From Thiomonas intermedia (GTDB lineage Bacteria; Pseudomonadota; Gammaproteobacteria; Burkholderiales; Burkholderiaceae_C): DNA of 64,000 nt. The notes beneath the pieces are model-generated. The model saw only the letters and a program-made list of their open reading frames with translations. It was not told the origin of the DNA and searched no databases. A program made the translations under genes and the position numbers. The stretch spans positions 2,480,001-2,544,000 of the forward strand of contig NZ_CP020046.1 in NCBI RefSeq assembly GCF_002028405.1, given 5' to 3'. Shown here piece after piece: positions 32,224-40,550 of this stretch (the stretch's first letter is position 1; each line of letters begins with the position of its first letter).

Positions 32224-32880
32224 CTACTGGCCGCTCGGCCCGGGCGGATTGGCGGAGGGGCTCGTGGCGTCGTCCTGCGCCACTTCGGTCTGCTGTCCTG
32301 TCACGATGCGGCGTGCGCCGTCAAAGCGTTTGGCCCAGTAGGGCGAGTCCAGATTCTCCACCCGGATGGTCTGGCCCGAGCGCGGAGCATGAATGAACTG
32401 GCCGTTGCCAATATAGATACCCACGTGCGAGAACGCCCGCCGCAAGGTGTTGAAGAACACCAGATCGCCGGGCCTGAGCTGACTCTCCGGAATTTTTTCG
32501 CCTTCCCGAGCCTGCTGCGCGGCATTGTGCGGCAACACCGTGCCCAGCGTTTCTTCGTAGACGTATCGAACAAAACCCGAACAGTCGAAGCCGCTGCGCG
32601 CTGAGTCGCCCCCATAGCGATATTTCACGCCGAGAAAGCTCAGCGCATTGACCACCAGATCGGAGGCGCGGGTCGAGACCTGCTGGACAAACCCGTTCTG
32701 CGTGAGCCATTGGCGAAGGGGGGAATCATCCCGTTGGGCGTTTTGCACATCGCGCACCGCCTGCTCCGAGGGCTGGGCGGGGTTGACCTGAGGCAGCGCC
32801 GCCGGATCGGCCCACGCCGAAGCGCTGCCCAGCAGGCAGCAAGCCAAGGCGATCTGGACGAACAGGGGATTGACACGCAT
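32224..32880 (-). CDS. NlpC/P60-family peptidoglycan hydrolase
   Basis: Encodes 218 aa with a signal peptide (cleavage near ASAWA-DPAAL). The C-terminal NlpC/P60 domain has Cys100 in GFDCSGFVRYV, His152 in SHVGIYIGNG and His164 in QFIHAPRSG, the full catalytic set. Such enzymes cut the D-Glu/diaminopimelate bond in peptide stems in the periplasm. The C-terminal tail is Pro/Ser-rich. Monocistronic and convergent with lpd. Confidence 0.92.
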   Translation of the reverse strand: MRVNPLFVQIALACCLLGSASAWADPAALPQVNPAQPSEQAVRDVQNAQRDDSPLRQWLTQNGFVQQVSTRASDLVVNALSFLGVKYRYGGDSARSGFDCSGFVRYVYEETLGTVLPHNAAQQAREGEKIPESQLRPGDLVFFNTLRRAFSHVGIYIGNGQFIHAPRSGQTIRVENLDSPYWAKRFDGARRIVTGQQTEVAQDDATSPSANPPGPSGQ

Positions 32881-32961
32881 AAGCGCGCGAATTTAGGTAA
32901 ATTGGACTTCCGTGTCAATCATTGTGCGGCGCAGCACGGGCGCCCGTGAGGAGACCCCGAC

Positions 32962-33939
32962 ATGTTTACCGCTTGGCGACTCGATCAAACCGATCAGGGC
33001 TTCAAGGCTGCATTGGGCCCGTGCGAAGACAGCGAGCTGCCCGACGGGGACGTGACCGTCGCGGTGGAGTATTCCACGCTGAACTACAAGGATGCCCTGG
33101 CGCTGACCAACCGCGGGCCAGTCGTGAGGCGATGGCCGATGGTGCCTGGAATCGACGGGGCGGGAACCGTCCTCGAAAGCACGCACCCGGATTGGCATCC
33201 GGGCGACCGCTGGCTGCTCAACGGTTGGGGCGTCGGCGAAACGCATTGGGGGTGCCTGAGCCAGCGGGCACGCTTGCGGGCGGACTGGTTGATTCCCTTG
33301 CCCAAGGCTTTCACGGCGCGTCAGGCCATGGCCTTGGGGACGGCTGGCTACACCGCTGCATTGTGCGTGCTGGCGCTGGAGCGACAGGGCGTCTCGCCCT
33401 CCCAGGGCAGCGTGCTGGTTACCGGCGCGAGCGGCGGCGTGGGCAGCGTGGCGGTGGCGTTACTGGCTGAAGCGGGCTGGACGGTCGCAGCCTCGACCGG
33501 CAAGTTGCAGGAAGAGGCCTACTTGCGCGCACTCGGAGCCTCCGAGATCATCGACCGCAACACCCTGTCGTCTCCGGGCAAGCCGCTGCAGAAGGAACGG
33601 TGGGCCGCGGTGGTGGATACGGTGGGCAGCCACACCCTGGCCAATGCCTGTGCTCAGACCTGCTGGGGCGGGGTGGTGGCCGCCTGCGGGCTGGCGGGCG
33701 GCATGGATTTTCCGACCACGGTGGCGCCCTTCATTCTCCGTGGCATCACGTTGGCCGGCATTGACAGCGTGATGCAGCCGCGAGCCGCCCGGACCCAGGC
33801 ATGGCAGAGGCTGAGCGAGCGGCTCGACGGCTCCATGCTTGACCGGATCACGCAGGAAGTCCCGCTCGATCAGGCCGCGGCGGCTGCGCAGACCCTGCTG
33901 GATGGCCGCGTGCGGGGACGCATCGTCGTGAAAATCTGA
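32962..33939 (+). CDS. YhdH/AcuI-type zinc-free alcohol dehydrogenase (acrylyl-CoA reductase-like)
   Basis: Encodes 325 aa of the medium-chain reductase superfamily, YhdH/YhfP subgroup. Signature stretches: STLNYKDALALTNRGPVVRRWPMVPGIDGAGTV, GTAGYTAALCVLALE and the NADP loop VTGASGGVGSVAVALL. Zinc-binding cysteines of classical alcohol dehydrogenases are absent. Family members named AcuI reduce acrylyl-CoA to propionyl-CoA with NADPH. The next gene, propionyl-CoA synthetase, 75 nt downstream on the same strand, supports such a role. Confidence 0.85.
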   Translation: MFTAWRLDQTDQGFKAALGPCEDSELPDGDVTVAVEYSTLNYKDALALTNRGPVVRRWPMVPGIDGAGTVLESTHPDWHPGDRWLLNGWGVGETHWGCLSQRARLRADWLIPLPKAFTARQAMALGTAGYTAALCVLALERQGVSPSQGSVLVTGASGGVGSVAVALLAEAGWTVAASTGKLQEEAYLRALGASEIIDRNTLSSPGKPLQKERWAAVVDTVGSHTLANACAQTCWGGVVAACGLAGGMDFPTTVAPFILRGITLAGIDSVMQPRAARTQAWQRLSERLDGSMLDRITQEVPLDQAAAAAQTLLDGRVRGRIVVKI

Positions 33940-34014
33940 GCGCGGCGCAGCGTCAGTCCGGCGTCAGGGCCCCTTCCTAGGCTGGCTCTGCAAACAACGA
34001 CAGGAGATAACGCC

Positions 34015-35907
34015 ATGGCAGACGGGACTTACGTCGATTTTTATCGACGCAGCGTCGATTCGCCAGAATTGTTCTGGGCCGAGCAGGCGCAGGCCATCGA
34101 CTGGCATCGGCCCTGGGATGCAGTGCTCGATCGCAGCAAGCCGCCGTTCGCTGCATGGTTTGCCGGGGGCTTGACCAATCTCTGTCACAACGCGGTCGAT
34201 CGGCATCTCGCTGGGCGCGCCGATCAACCGGCGCTGGTCTACGTGTCGACCGAAACCGGCGAGGAGCGCATCTACAGCTATGCCGACCTGCACCGCGAAG
34301 TGCAGGTCATGGCGGCGAGCCTGCAGAGTCTCGATGTGGGTCAGGGCGATCGCGTGCTGATCTATATGCCGATGATTCCCGAGGCGGTTTTCGCCATGCT
34401 GGCCTGTGCGCGCCTGGGCGCGGTGCATTCCGTGGTGTTCGGCGGGTTCGCCTCGGTGAGCCTGGCGGCTCGGATCGACGACGCGCGTCCCAAGGCCATC
34501 ATCAGTGCCGATGCGGGTTCGCGGGCGGGCAAGATCATGGCGTACAAACCTCTGCTCGACGAGGCTCTGCGTCTGTCGCAACATCCGCCGGCGCAGGTCG
34601 TCATGGTCGATCGCGGACTGGTCGGCTGGGCGCGCGAGGCCTTGTGCGACATCAGCTATGCCGATCTGCGGGTGCAGCACGCCGATGCGCAAGTGCCCTG
34701 CGTCTGGGTCGAGTCCACCCATCCGAGCTACATCCTCTACACCTCGGGCACCACGGGCAAACCCAAGGGGGTGCAGCGTGATACCGGGGGGTATGCCGTG
34801 GCCCTGCATCTTTCGATGCGAACGGTGTTTGGCGGAAAGGCGGGTGAGACCTTCTTCTGCACCAGCGACATCGGCTGGGTCGTCGGCCACAGTTACATCG
34901 TCTACGCGCCATTGCTCTGCGGGATGACCACCATCCTGTACGAGGGCACGCCCATCCGTCCCGACGCCGCCGTGTTCTGGCGGGCGGTGGAGCAATATCG
35001 GGCCAACCTGATGTTCTCAGCACCGACGGCGATGCGTGTGCTCAAACGTCATGATCCGGCCTTACTGCATCGGCACGATCTCTCCAGCCTGCGTGCCATC
35101 TTCTTGGCGGGGGAGCCGCTGGACGAGCCCACCGGGCGCTGGGTGGCCGAGTCCCTGGGCAAGCCGGTGATCGATAACTACTGGCAGACGGAGACGGGCT
35201 GGCCCATTCTGGCGACCCCGCAGGGGTTTCCGGAGGTGGCGTCGCGTCTCGGTTCGCCTGGGGTCTCGATGCCCGGGTACAAGGTCTGCCTGCGCAACGA
35301 AACCGATGGCGCCCCGGTCGAGGTCGGCGAGAAAGGCGTCCTGGCCATCGACTGGCCACTACCCCCTGGATGTCTGCAAACCATCTGGGGCGATGATGCC
35401 CGGTATGTTCATACTTACTGGAGTACATACCCCAACAGGCAGGTGTATTCGACTTTCGACTGGGGGCGCCAGGATGCGGACGGCTATCTCTACATCCTCG
35501 GTCGTACCGACGACGTCATCAACGTGGCCGGTCACCGGCTCGGCACCCGCGAGATCGAAGAAAGCATCAGCGCGCATCCAGCAGTGGCCGAAGTGGCCGT
35601 GGTCGGCGTGCAGGATGCGCTCAAAGGCCAGTCCGCCTGGGCCTTCGTGGTGCTCCGCCCGGGGCAGGATGATGTTCCCGCAGCGACGCTGCAAGCGGCC
35701 ATTGCCACCCACGTCGATGCCCAACTGGGTGCCATTGCGCGGCCCCAGCGCATCTGTCTGGTCACGGCGCTGCCCAAGACGCGCTCAGGCAAATTGTTGC
35801 GGCGCGCCATCCAGGCAATCTGCGAGGGGCGCGACCCTGGCGACCTCACTACACTGGAAGACCCGCTTGCCCTCCAGCAAATTCCTGATGCAATTGCACG
35901 CGCCTGA
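34015..35907 (+). CDS. prpE: Propionyl-CoA synthetase
   Basis: Encodes 630 aa of the acetyl-/propionyl-CoA synthetase family. ATP-dependent activation of propionate (possibly 3-hydroxypropionate or acrylate). The P-loop-like YTSGTTGKPKGVQRDTGGY, the YWQTETGWPI block and the catalytic lysine region TRSGKLLRRAIQ are present. The PrpE-type N-terminus (YVDFYRRSVDSPELFWAEQA) favours propionyl- over acetyl-CoA synthetase. A good AGGAGA ribosome site precedes the ATG. The stop is 12 nt from the duplicated target site of the downstream insertion sequence. Confidence 0.9.
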   Translation: MADGTYVDFYRRSVDSPELFWAEQAQAIDWHRPWDAVLDRSKPPFAAWFAGGLTNLCHNAVDRHLAGRADQPALVYVSTETGEERIYSYADLHREVQVMAASLQSLDVGQGDRVLIYMPMIPEAVFAMLACARLGAVHSVVFGGFASVSLAARIDDARPKAIISADAGSRAGKIMAYKPLLDEALRLSQHPPAQVVMVDRGLVGWAREALCDISYADLRVQHADAQVPCVWVESTHPSYILYTSGTTGKPKGVQRDTGGYAVALHLSMRTVFGGKAGETFFCTSDIGWVVGHSYIVYAPLLCGMTTILYEGTPIRPDAAVFWRAVEQYRANLMFSAPTAMRVLKRHDPALLHRHDLSSLRAIFLAGEPLDEPTGRWVAESLGKPVIDNYWQTETGWPILATPQGFPEVASRLGSPGVSMPGYKVCLRNETDGAPVEVGEKGVLAIDWPLPPGCLQTIWGDDARYVHTYWSTYPNRQVYSTFDWGRQDADGYLYILGRTDDVINVAGHRLGTREIEESISAHPAVAEVAVVGVQDALKGQSAWAFVVLRPGQDDVPAATLQAAIATHVDAQLGAIARPQRICLVTALPKTRSGKLLRRAIQAICEGRDPGDLTTLEDPLALQQIPDAIARA

Positions 35908-35919
35908 CTAGGGAAACTC

Positions 35920-35923
35920 CTAG
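35920..35923 (+). repeat. Target-site duplication CTAG, left copy
   Basis: CTAG directly before the left inverted repeat, matched by CTAG at 37537-37540 after the right one. A palindromic 4-bp duplication is consistent with what I recall for the IS1182 family. Confidence 0.7.
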
Positions 35924-37536
35924 GAGGCTGTCGGACTTTCCAGGCTTTCGCCTGATGGTTCGATCCGAGATAATGGCGACAGTCCATTGAGGAGTTCCTC
36001 GCGATGAGTCGCTTTGTTTGTGTTGATCGAGACACGGCCTACCTTCTGCCGCCGTCGGTGGACGAGTGGTTGCCCAGTGATCACCTCGCGCGCTTTGTTG
36101 TCGAAGTGATTGATCGGCTCGATCTGGACGATTTGGTCAAGCAGTACGCGGGCCGGGGTTCGGCCGCGCATCACCCTGCGGTGCTGCTGGGACTGCTGAT
36201 CTACGGGTATGCCAACGGGGTGCATTCGAGCCGCAAGATCGAACGCGCGACCTACGACTCGGTGGCGTTCCGCTTTGTGGCGGCCAATACGCATCCGGAC
36301 CACGATACGCTGGCCGCGTTCCGGCGGCGCTTTCTGAAGGAGATCGAGGCGCTGTTCGTGCAGGTGCTGGTGCTGGCGCGCGAGATGAAGTTGCTCAAGC
36401 TCGGGCACATTGCGCTGGACGGCACCAAGATCCGAGCCAGCGCGAGCAAGCACAAGGCGCTGTCGTGGGGGCATGCCAACAAGATCGAGGCGCAGTTGCG
36501 CCAGGAAGTCCAGGACCTGTTGGCGCGGGCGGAGAAGGATGATCGCTCCAGCGCGCCCGATGGCATGGATGTGCCCGCCGAGATCGCGCGCCGCGAGGAC
36601 CGCCTGAGCGCCATCGCGCAGGCCAAGGCCAAGATTGCGCAACGCGCCGCCGAACGATTCAAAGCGGAGCAGCAGGAGTTCGAGACCAAAGAGGCCAAGC
36701 GCCGGGCCCAGCGCGAGGCCGGGAAGAAGCCGCGCGGGCGGGACCCTGAGCCGCCCCAGGCCGGACCCCAGGACAGCGACCAGGTCAACCTGACGGACGA
36801 GGAGTCGCGCATCATGCCGGTGTCCGGCGGCGGCTTCGAGCAGAGCTACAACGCCCAGGCCGGCGTGGACATCGAGACGATGATGGTGGTCACCGCGCAC
36901 GTCACGCAGGCCTGCAATGACAAGCGCGAAGTGGTGTCCACGCTCGAGCAGATTGCGGCGTTGCCCGGGGCGCTTGGCAACGTGCAGACCCTCGTTGCCG
37001 ACAACGGTTTTTGCAGCCAGGCGAACGTGCTCGCCTGCGTGCAGGCGGGAATCGAGCCGCTGCTGGCGATGAAGCGCGAGTCGCATCACGTGCCCCTGGC
37101 CGAACGGTTTGGGCCCGACCCCGACGCGCCGCGAACTGCGGAGCCGGTCGCCAACATGGCCCACCGCCTGTGCACACAGGCAGGCCGGGCGCTGTACAAA
37201 CTGCGCAAGCAGACCGTCGAGCCCGTGTTCGGCATCATCAAGCACGTCATGGGCTGGCGTCAGATGAGCATGCGCGGGGCTGCACAAGGCGCGAGGCGAG
37301 TGGAACCTCGTGACCATGGCCTGGAACATCAAGCGCATGCATGTGCTGCGCGCCGGGTGACGAGCAAAGAGGGAAAGTGCGCCCAGATCGCGCCCCGCAC
37401 GACCTGCTCTGCGCCCCAACGGGCCGCCCAGGAGCCTGTGCAAGTGATGAAGACGCTGGCGGCGTGCCTGGCCGCGCATAAACCGCGCGGCTCACCGCCG
37501 CCACCCCCGCCCCTCGGGCTCAAGTCCGACGGTCTC
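35924..37536 (+). mobile_element. IS1182-family insertion sequence
   Basis: 1613 bp bounded by inverted repeats GAGGCTGTCGGACTT (35924-35938) and, reversed, GAGACCGTCGGACTT (37522-37536), 13 of 15 matching. CTAG flanks both ends. It carries one transposase gene on the plus strand, which has a frameshift near its end. The element lies between prpE and the sox regulator, 71 nt from the regulator ATG. Confidence 0.85.
36004..37360 (+). pseudogene. IS1182-family transposase, frameshifted near the 3' end
   Basis: Opens MSRFVCVDRDTAYLLPPSVDEWLP and contains the IS1182 N-terminal domain and the DDE domain blocks LGHIALDGTKIRAS, GFEQSYNAQAGVD, LVADNGFCS and VEPVFGIIKHVMGWRQ. The GGGG run at 37276-37279 appears to have one extra G. 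As written, the frame leaves the conserved path and runs on to 37641 with an unrelated Arg/Pro-rich tail. Removing one G gives LHKARGEWNLVTMAWNIKRM and a stop at 37358-37360, the expected family C-terminus. Either a dead transposase, a programmed shift or a sequencing error. Confidence 0.85.
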
Positions 37537-37540
37537 CTAG
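37522..37540 (+). repeat. Right inverted repeat of the IS and CTAG target duplication
   Basis: AAGTCCGACGGTCTC followed by CTAG. The reverse complement matches the left end at 13 of 15 positions. Confidence 0.75.
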
Positions 37541-37570
37541 CCGACAAGGGTGGACAAGCCAGACGATGGT

Positions 37571-37598
37571 TTGAAAAATATCAGTGCTTGCTTATAAG
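37571..37598 (+). promoter_or_regulatory. Predicted promoter of the sox regulator/sox operon
   Basis: TTGAAA (5/6 to -35), 16-nt spacer, TATAAG (5/6 to -10). It begins 30 nt after the IS right-hand target duplication. The -10 box lies inside the palindrome at 37588-37601. A start about 7 nt downstream would fall within a few bases of the ATG at 37608. Confidence 0.5.
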
Positions 37599-37601
37599 CA
37601 A
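37588..37601. promoter_or_regulatory. Perfect 14-bp palindrome, likely operator
   Basis: TTGCTTATAAGCAA is identical to its own reverse complement, is AT-rich and overlaps the predicted -10 box. ArsR-family dimers bind such inverted repeats and block polymerase, so this is a good candidate site for the adjacent regulator. Confidence 0.55.
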
Positions 37602-37607
37602 ATCCAT

Positions 37608-38006
37608 ATGCCACAAAATGACACGCTCCCGGAACTGGTGACGTCGCCCGCAGATGATCTCTCGGTCGATGCGGACCGGGTGTTCGATTCCGCCGCAGAG
37701 CTCTTCGGCGTCCTCGCCACCCCCCTGCGCTTGCGCATCCTCAATTCCATCTGTACAGGCGAAAAAAGCGTGACAGAAATCATGGACTCGGTCGATTCGA
37801 CCCAGCCCAATGTGTCCCAGCATCTCAAGGTGTTGTATCAAGCCGGTGTCGTCGCCAAGCGCCGCGTCGGCAATCTGGTTTATTACCGTGTGCAGAGCGA
37901 GAAGGCAGTGCAGTTGTGCCGGACCGTGTGTACTCAAATTGCCATCGAGCTCGATGATCCCGAATCGGTTTCGCAGACGGATCGCCTGGCTCGACGTGCC
38001 TACTAA
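37608..38006 (+). CDS. ArsR-family transcriptional regulator of the sox cluster (SqrR/BigR/SoxR-like)
   Basis: Encodes 132 aa from the ATG at 37608 (a GTG at 37584 would add eight residues across the palindrome). Winged helix-turn-helix: FGVLATPLRLRILNSICTGE, then QPNVSQHLKVLYQAGVV and the wing RRVGNLVYYRV. Cysteines lie at 49, 104 and 108; a pair joining the helix after the first core helix with the C-terminal helix is how SqrR/BigR-type regulators sense persulfides. It has no arsenite- or zinc-type CxC motif. Only 12 nt before soxC, so probably co-transcribed and autoregulated. Function is inferred from family and position. Confidence 0.8.
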   Translation: MPQNDTLPELVTSPADDLSVDADRVFDSAAELFGVLATPLRLRILNSICTGEKSVTEIMDSVDSTQPNVSQHLKVLYQAGVVAKRRVGNLVYYRVQSEKAVQLCRTVCTQIAIELDDPESVSQTDRLARRAY

Positions 38007-38018
38007 GCGAGAAAGAGG

Positions 38019-39398
38019 ATGAGTGACTACACAAAAAAGCTAGGCCGGCTGCGTAAAGCACCGGAAAACTTCCTGAGCGCTGAGCAGATCGCCCAGGTTC
38101 AGGGAGGTCGCCGCGACTTTTTGCGTAAAGCGTTCCTGACGGCCAGCGCCACCATGGCCGCTGGTGGCGCCGCGAACGTCTATGCAGCTGATCGCCCGGA
38201 CTGGGAGGGCGATAAGGGCAGCAAGTTCATTCTGAAAGAGCAAGAGTGGCGCACCACTCTGGGTGCTCCGGTGAACGAGCCGCCTTACGGCATGCCCTCC
38301 AAGTATGAAAAAGACCTGGTGCGGCGTATCAGCCCGGGTCTGGCTGCTGTGAACCAGGCCAACGTGGCGTTCGCGCCGCTGCAGGGTATGTTTGGTATCG
38401 TCACGCCGGCGGGTCTGCACTTCAACCGTTCACACCAAGGCTGGTACGACATCAACCCGGAAGACTTCCGCTTCATGGTGATGGGTGAGAAGAATCTCAT
38501 CAAGAACCCCAAGGTCTATACCGTGGGCGACATCATGCGCATGCAGCCGGTGTCGCGCTTCCACTTCATCGAATGCGGCGCCAACTCCGCGATGGAATGG
38601 GGCAACGTGGCCCTGCCCACCGTGCAATACACGCACGGCATGGTGTCCTGCTCCGAGTTCACCGGTGTGCCGCTGATCGACATTCTTGAAGATTGCGGCG
38701 CCGATCTGAAGGGCGTGCGCTTCATCATGGCCGAAGGTGCCGACGGCTCCACCGAGAACCGCACCATTCCGATGTCGCTCGTGCTGTCGGGTGAGGTGCT
38801 GGTGGCCTATGGCCAAAACGGTGAAATGCTCCGTCCGGAAAACGGCTATCCGCTGCGTCTGGTGGTGCCGGGTGTCGAGGGTGTTTCCAACATCAAGTAC
38901 CTGCGCCGCATCAAGCTCGGCACCCAGCCTTTCGCCACCAAGGACGAAACCGTGGGCTACGTCGATCTGATGCCGGACGGCCGTCTGCGCCAGTACACCT
39001 CGGTGATGGAAGTCAAGTCCGTCATCACCTCGCCGTCGGGCGGCCAGGTGCTGCTCGACAAGGGCCTCTACAACGTCTCGGGCCTGGCATGGTCTGGCCG
39101 CGGCAAGATCAAGCGCGTCGACGTTTCCTTCGATGGCGGCGTGAACTGGCAGCCCGCGCGTCTCGAAGGGCCGATTCAGAGCAAGGCCTTCACCCGTTTT
39201 AATGTGCCCTGGGTTTGGAAGGGGCAGGTCGCCTTCATGCAGAGCCGTGCGATCGACGAAACCGGCATGGTGCAACCCACCTACGAAGAACTGCGCAAGG
39301 TGCGCGGAACCCGGTCCGTCTATCACAACAACGCAATCCAAACCTGGCAAGTTGAAGAAAATGGAGATGTTCGCAATGTCCAACTCGCGAATTCGTAA
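38019..39398 (+). CDS. soxC: SoxC, molybdenum subunit of sulfane dehydrogenase
   Basis: Encodes 459 aa. With SoxD it oxidises the sulfane sulfur bound to SoxYZ, giving six electrons. A Tat signal GGRRDFLRKAFL (Arg31-Arg32) is preceded by a 30-residue leader; cleavage near VYAAD. The sulfite-oxidase fold is indicated by HFIECGANSAMEWG (Cys186, the probable Mo ligand), VSCSEFTGVPLIDIL (Cys211) and the C-terminal dimerisation domain (KIKRVDVSFDGGVNWQPA). It starts 12 nt after the regulator and overlaps soxD in its last codons. Confidence 0.96.
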   Translation: MSDYTKKLGRLRKAPENFLSAEQIAQVQGGRRDFLRKAFLTASATMAAGGAANVYAADRPDWEGDKGSKFILKEQEWRTTLGAPVNEPPYGMPSKYEKDLVRRISPGLAAVNQANVAFAPLQGMFGIVTPAGLHFNRSHQGWYDINPEDFRFMVMGEKNLIKNPKVYTVGDIMRMQPVSRFHFIECGANSAMEWGNVALPTVQYTHGMVSCSEFTGVPLIDILEDCGADLKGVRFIMAEGADGSTENRTIPMSLVLSGEVLVAYGQNGEMLRPENGYPLRLVVPGVEGVSNIKYLRRIKLGTQPFATKDETVGYVDLMPDGRLRQYTSVMEVKSVITSPSGGQVLLDKGLYNVSGLAWSGRGKIKRVDVSFDGGVNWQPARLEGPIQSKAFTRFNVPWVWKGQVAFMQSRAIDETGMVQPTYEELRKVRGTRSVYHNNAIQTWQVEENGDVRNVQLANS

Positions 39399-40500
39399 AG
39401 CCGCGCTGGCGGTCATTCTGGGTGGGGTGTTTGCCGGAGGCGCCTCTCTGGCGCAGGCCGCAGGCGCGCCCATCCATCCCCAAGTCCCTACAAAGGACGT
39501 GAAACTCGACGCCGCTCTGGGTCGTACGGCCACGCCCGATGAGATCAAGGCTTGGAACATTGATGTGCGTCCCGACTTCCAGGGCCTGCCCGCAGGGTCC
39601 GGCAGTGTAGCGACGGGTACCAAGCTGTGGGAGGCCAAATGCGCATCCTGCCATGGCGACTTCGCGGATTCCAATGCCGTGTTCCCGCCTCTTGTGGGGG
39701 CCTACCAGGCCACCAAGCAGGACATCAAGACGGGCCGGGTCGCCAAGCTGGCCGACACAAATGATGGCGCAACCACCATTGAGAAGCTGTCCACGGTTTC
39801 CACGTTGTTCGACTACATCCATCGCGCCATGCCATGGAACGAGCCTGGCTCACTGTCCTGGGATGACACCTATGCGCTGGTTGCCTACCTGCTGAATCTG
39901 TCCAACGTGGTGCCTGGCAACTTCGTACTGACCCGCGACAACGTGCAGCAGGTTCAGGACATGCTGCCCAACCGCAATGGCATGATCTGGAACCACGGCA
40001 TGTGGCCCGGCAAGGAGATCGGGAATGGGGGTATCCCGGATACCCACAACAAGGATTGCATGAAAAACTGTGCTCCAGCTCCCAAAATCACCAGCTTCAT
40101 TCCTGACTTTGCGCTGAACAACAACGGCAACCTCGCGGATCAGTACCGCACCTGGGGTCCGATCCGTGGCTTGCAGACCGAGTCTGCAGCCGAACAGGAA
40201 AAGAAAGCAAAAGAAAAAGCTGCGGCAGCCGACAATCCCGGTGCCAAGGTGGTCGCTCTTTTGAAAGACAAGTCCTGCTTGGCTTGCCACAGCCTGGGTG
40301 ATACCAAGCTCGTCGGGCCGGGTTACAAGGAAGTCGCTGCCAAGTATGGCGGCAAGAAAGACATGGTCGCCGAATTGACCACTCGCATCATCAAGGGCGG
40401 TTCAGGTGTTTGGGGCTCCATTCCCATGCCGCCGCAGACCATCAGCGAAGCCGATGCCAAGATGATTGCGCAGTGGATTGTCGACGGCGCGAAGCAGTAA
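39376..40500 (+). CDS. soxD: SoxD, diheme cytochrome c subunit of sulfane dehydrogenase
   Basis: Encodes 374 aa from the ATG at 39376, which has GGAG 9 nt upstream; ATGs at 39361 and 39367 are alternatives. The signal peptide ends near LAQAAG. Two c-heme sites are visible: CASCH at 89-93 and CLACH at 301-305, joined by a Lys/Ala-rich linker (residues about 275-290). Accepts electrons from SoxC in the periplasm. Overlaps the soxC stop by 23 nt, consistent with coupled translation. Confidence 0.95.
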   Translation: MSNSRIRKAALAVILGGVFAGGASLAQAAGAPIHPQVPTKDVKLDAALGRTATPDEIKAWNIDVRPDFQGLPAGSGSVATGTKLWEAKCASCHGDFADSNAVFPPLVGAYQATKQDIKTGRVAKLADTNDGATTIEKLSTVSTLFDYIHRAMPWNEPGSLSWDDTYALVAYLLNLSNVVPGNFVLTRDNVQQVQDMLPNRNGMIWNHGMWPGKEIGNGGIPDTHNKDCMKNCAPAPKITSFIPDFALNNNGNLADQYRTWGPIRGLQTESAAEQEKKAKEKAAAADNPGAKVVALLKDKSCLACHSLGDTKLVGPGYKEVAAKYGGKKDMVAELTTRIIKGGSGVWGSIPMPPQTISEADAKMIAQWIVDGAKQ

Positions 40501-40550
40501 CACGTTATCAAAATGCAGGACCCGTCCTGTTCACTTTAAGGAGAAGACTG

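Noticed and set aside
35400-35440. AT-richer patch in prpE suspected as a frameshift or insertion
   Set aside because: The reading frame and conserved acyl-CoA synthetase blocks continue uninterrupted through it.
36700-36800. Lys/Arg-rich linker in the transposase suspected as a fused gene
   Set aside because: Such a charged insertion between N-terminal and DDE domains is usual in IS1182-type transposases.
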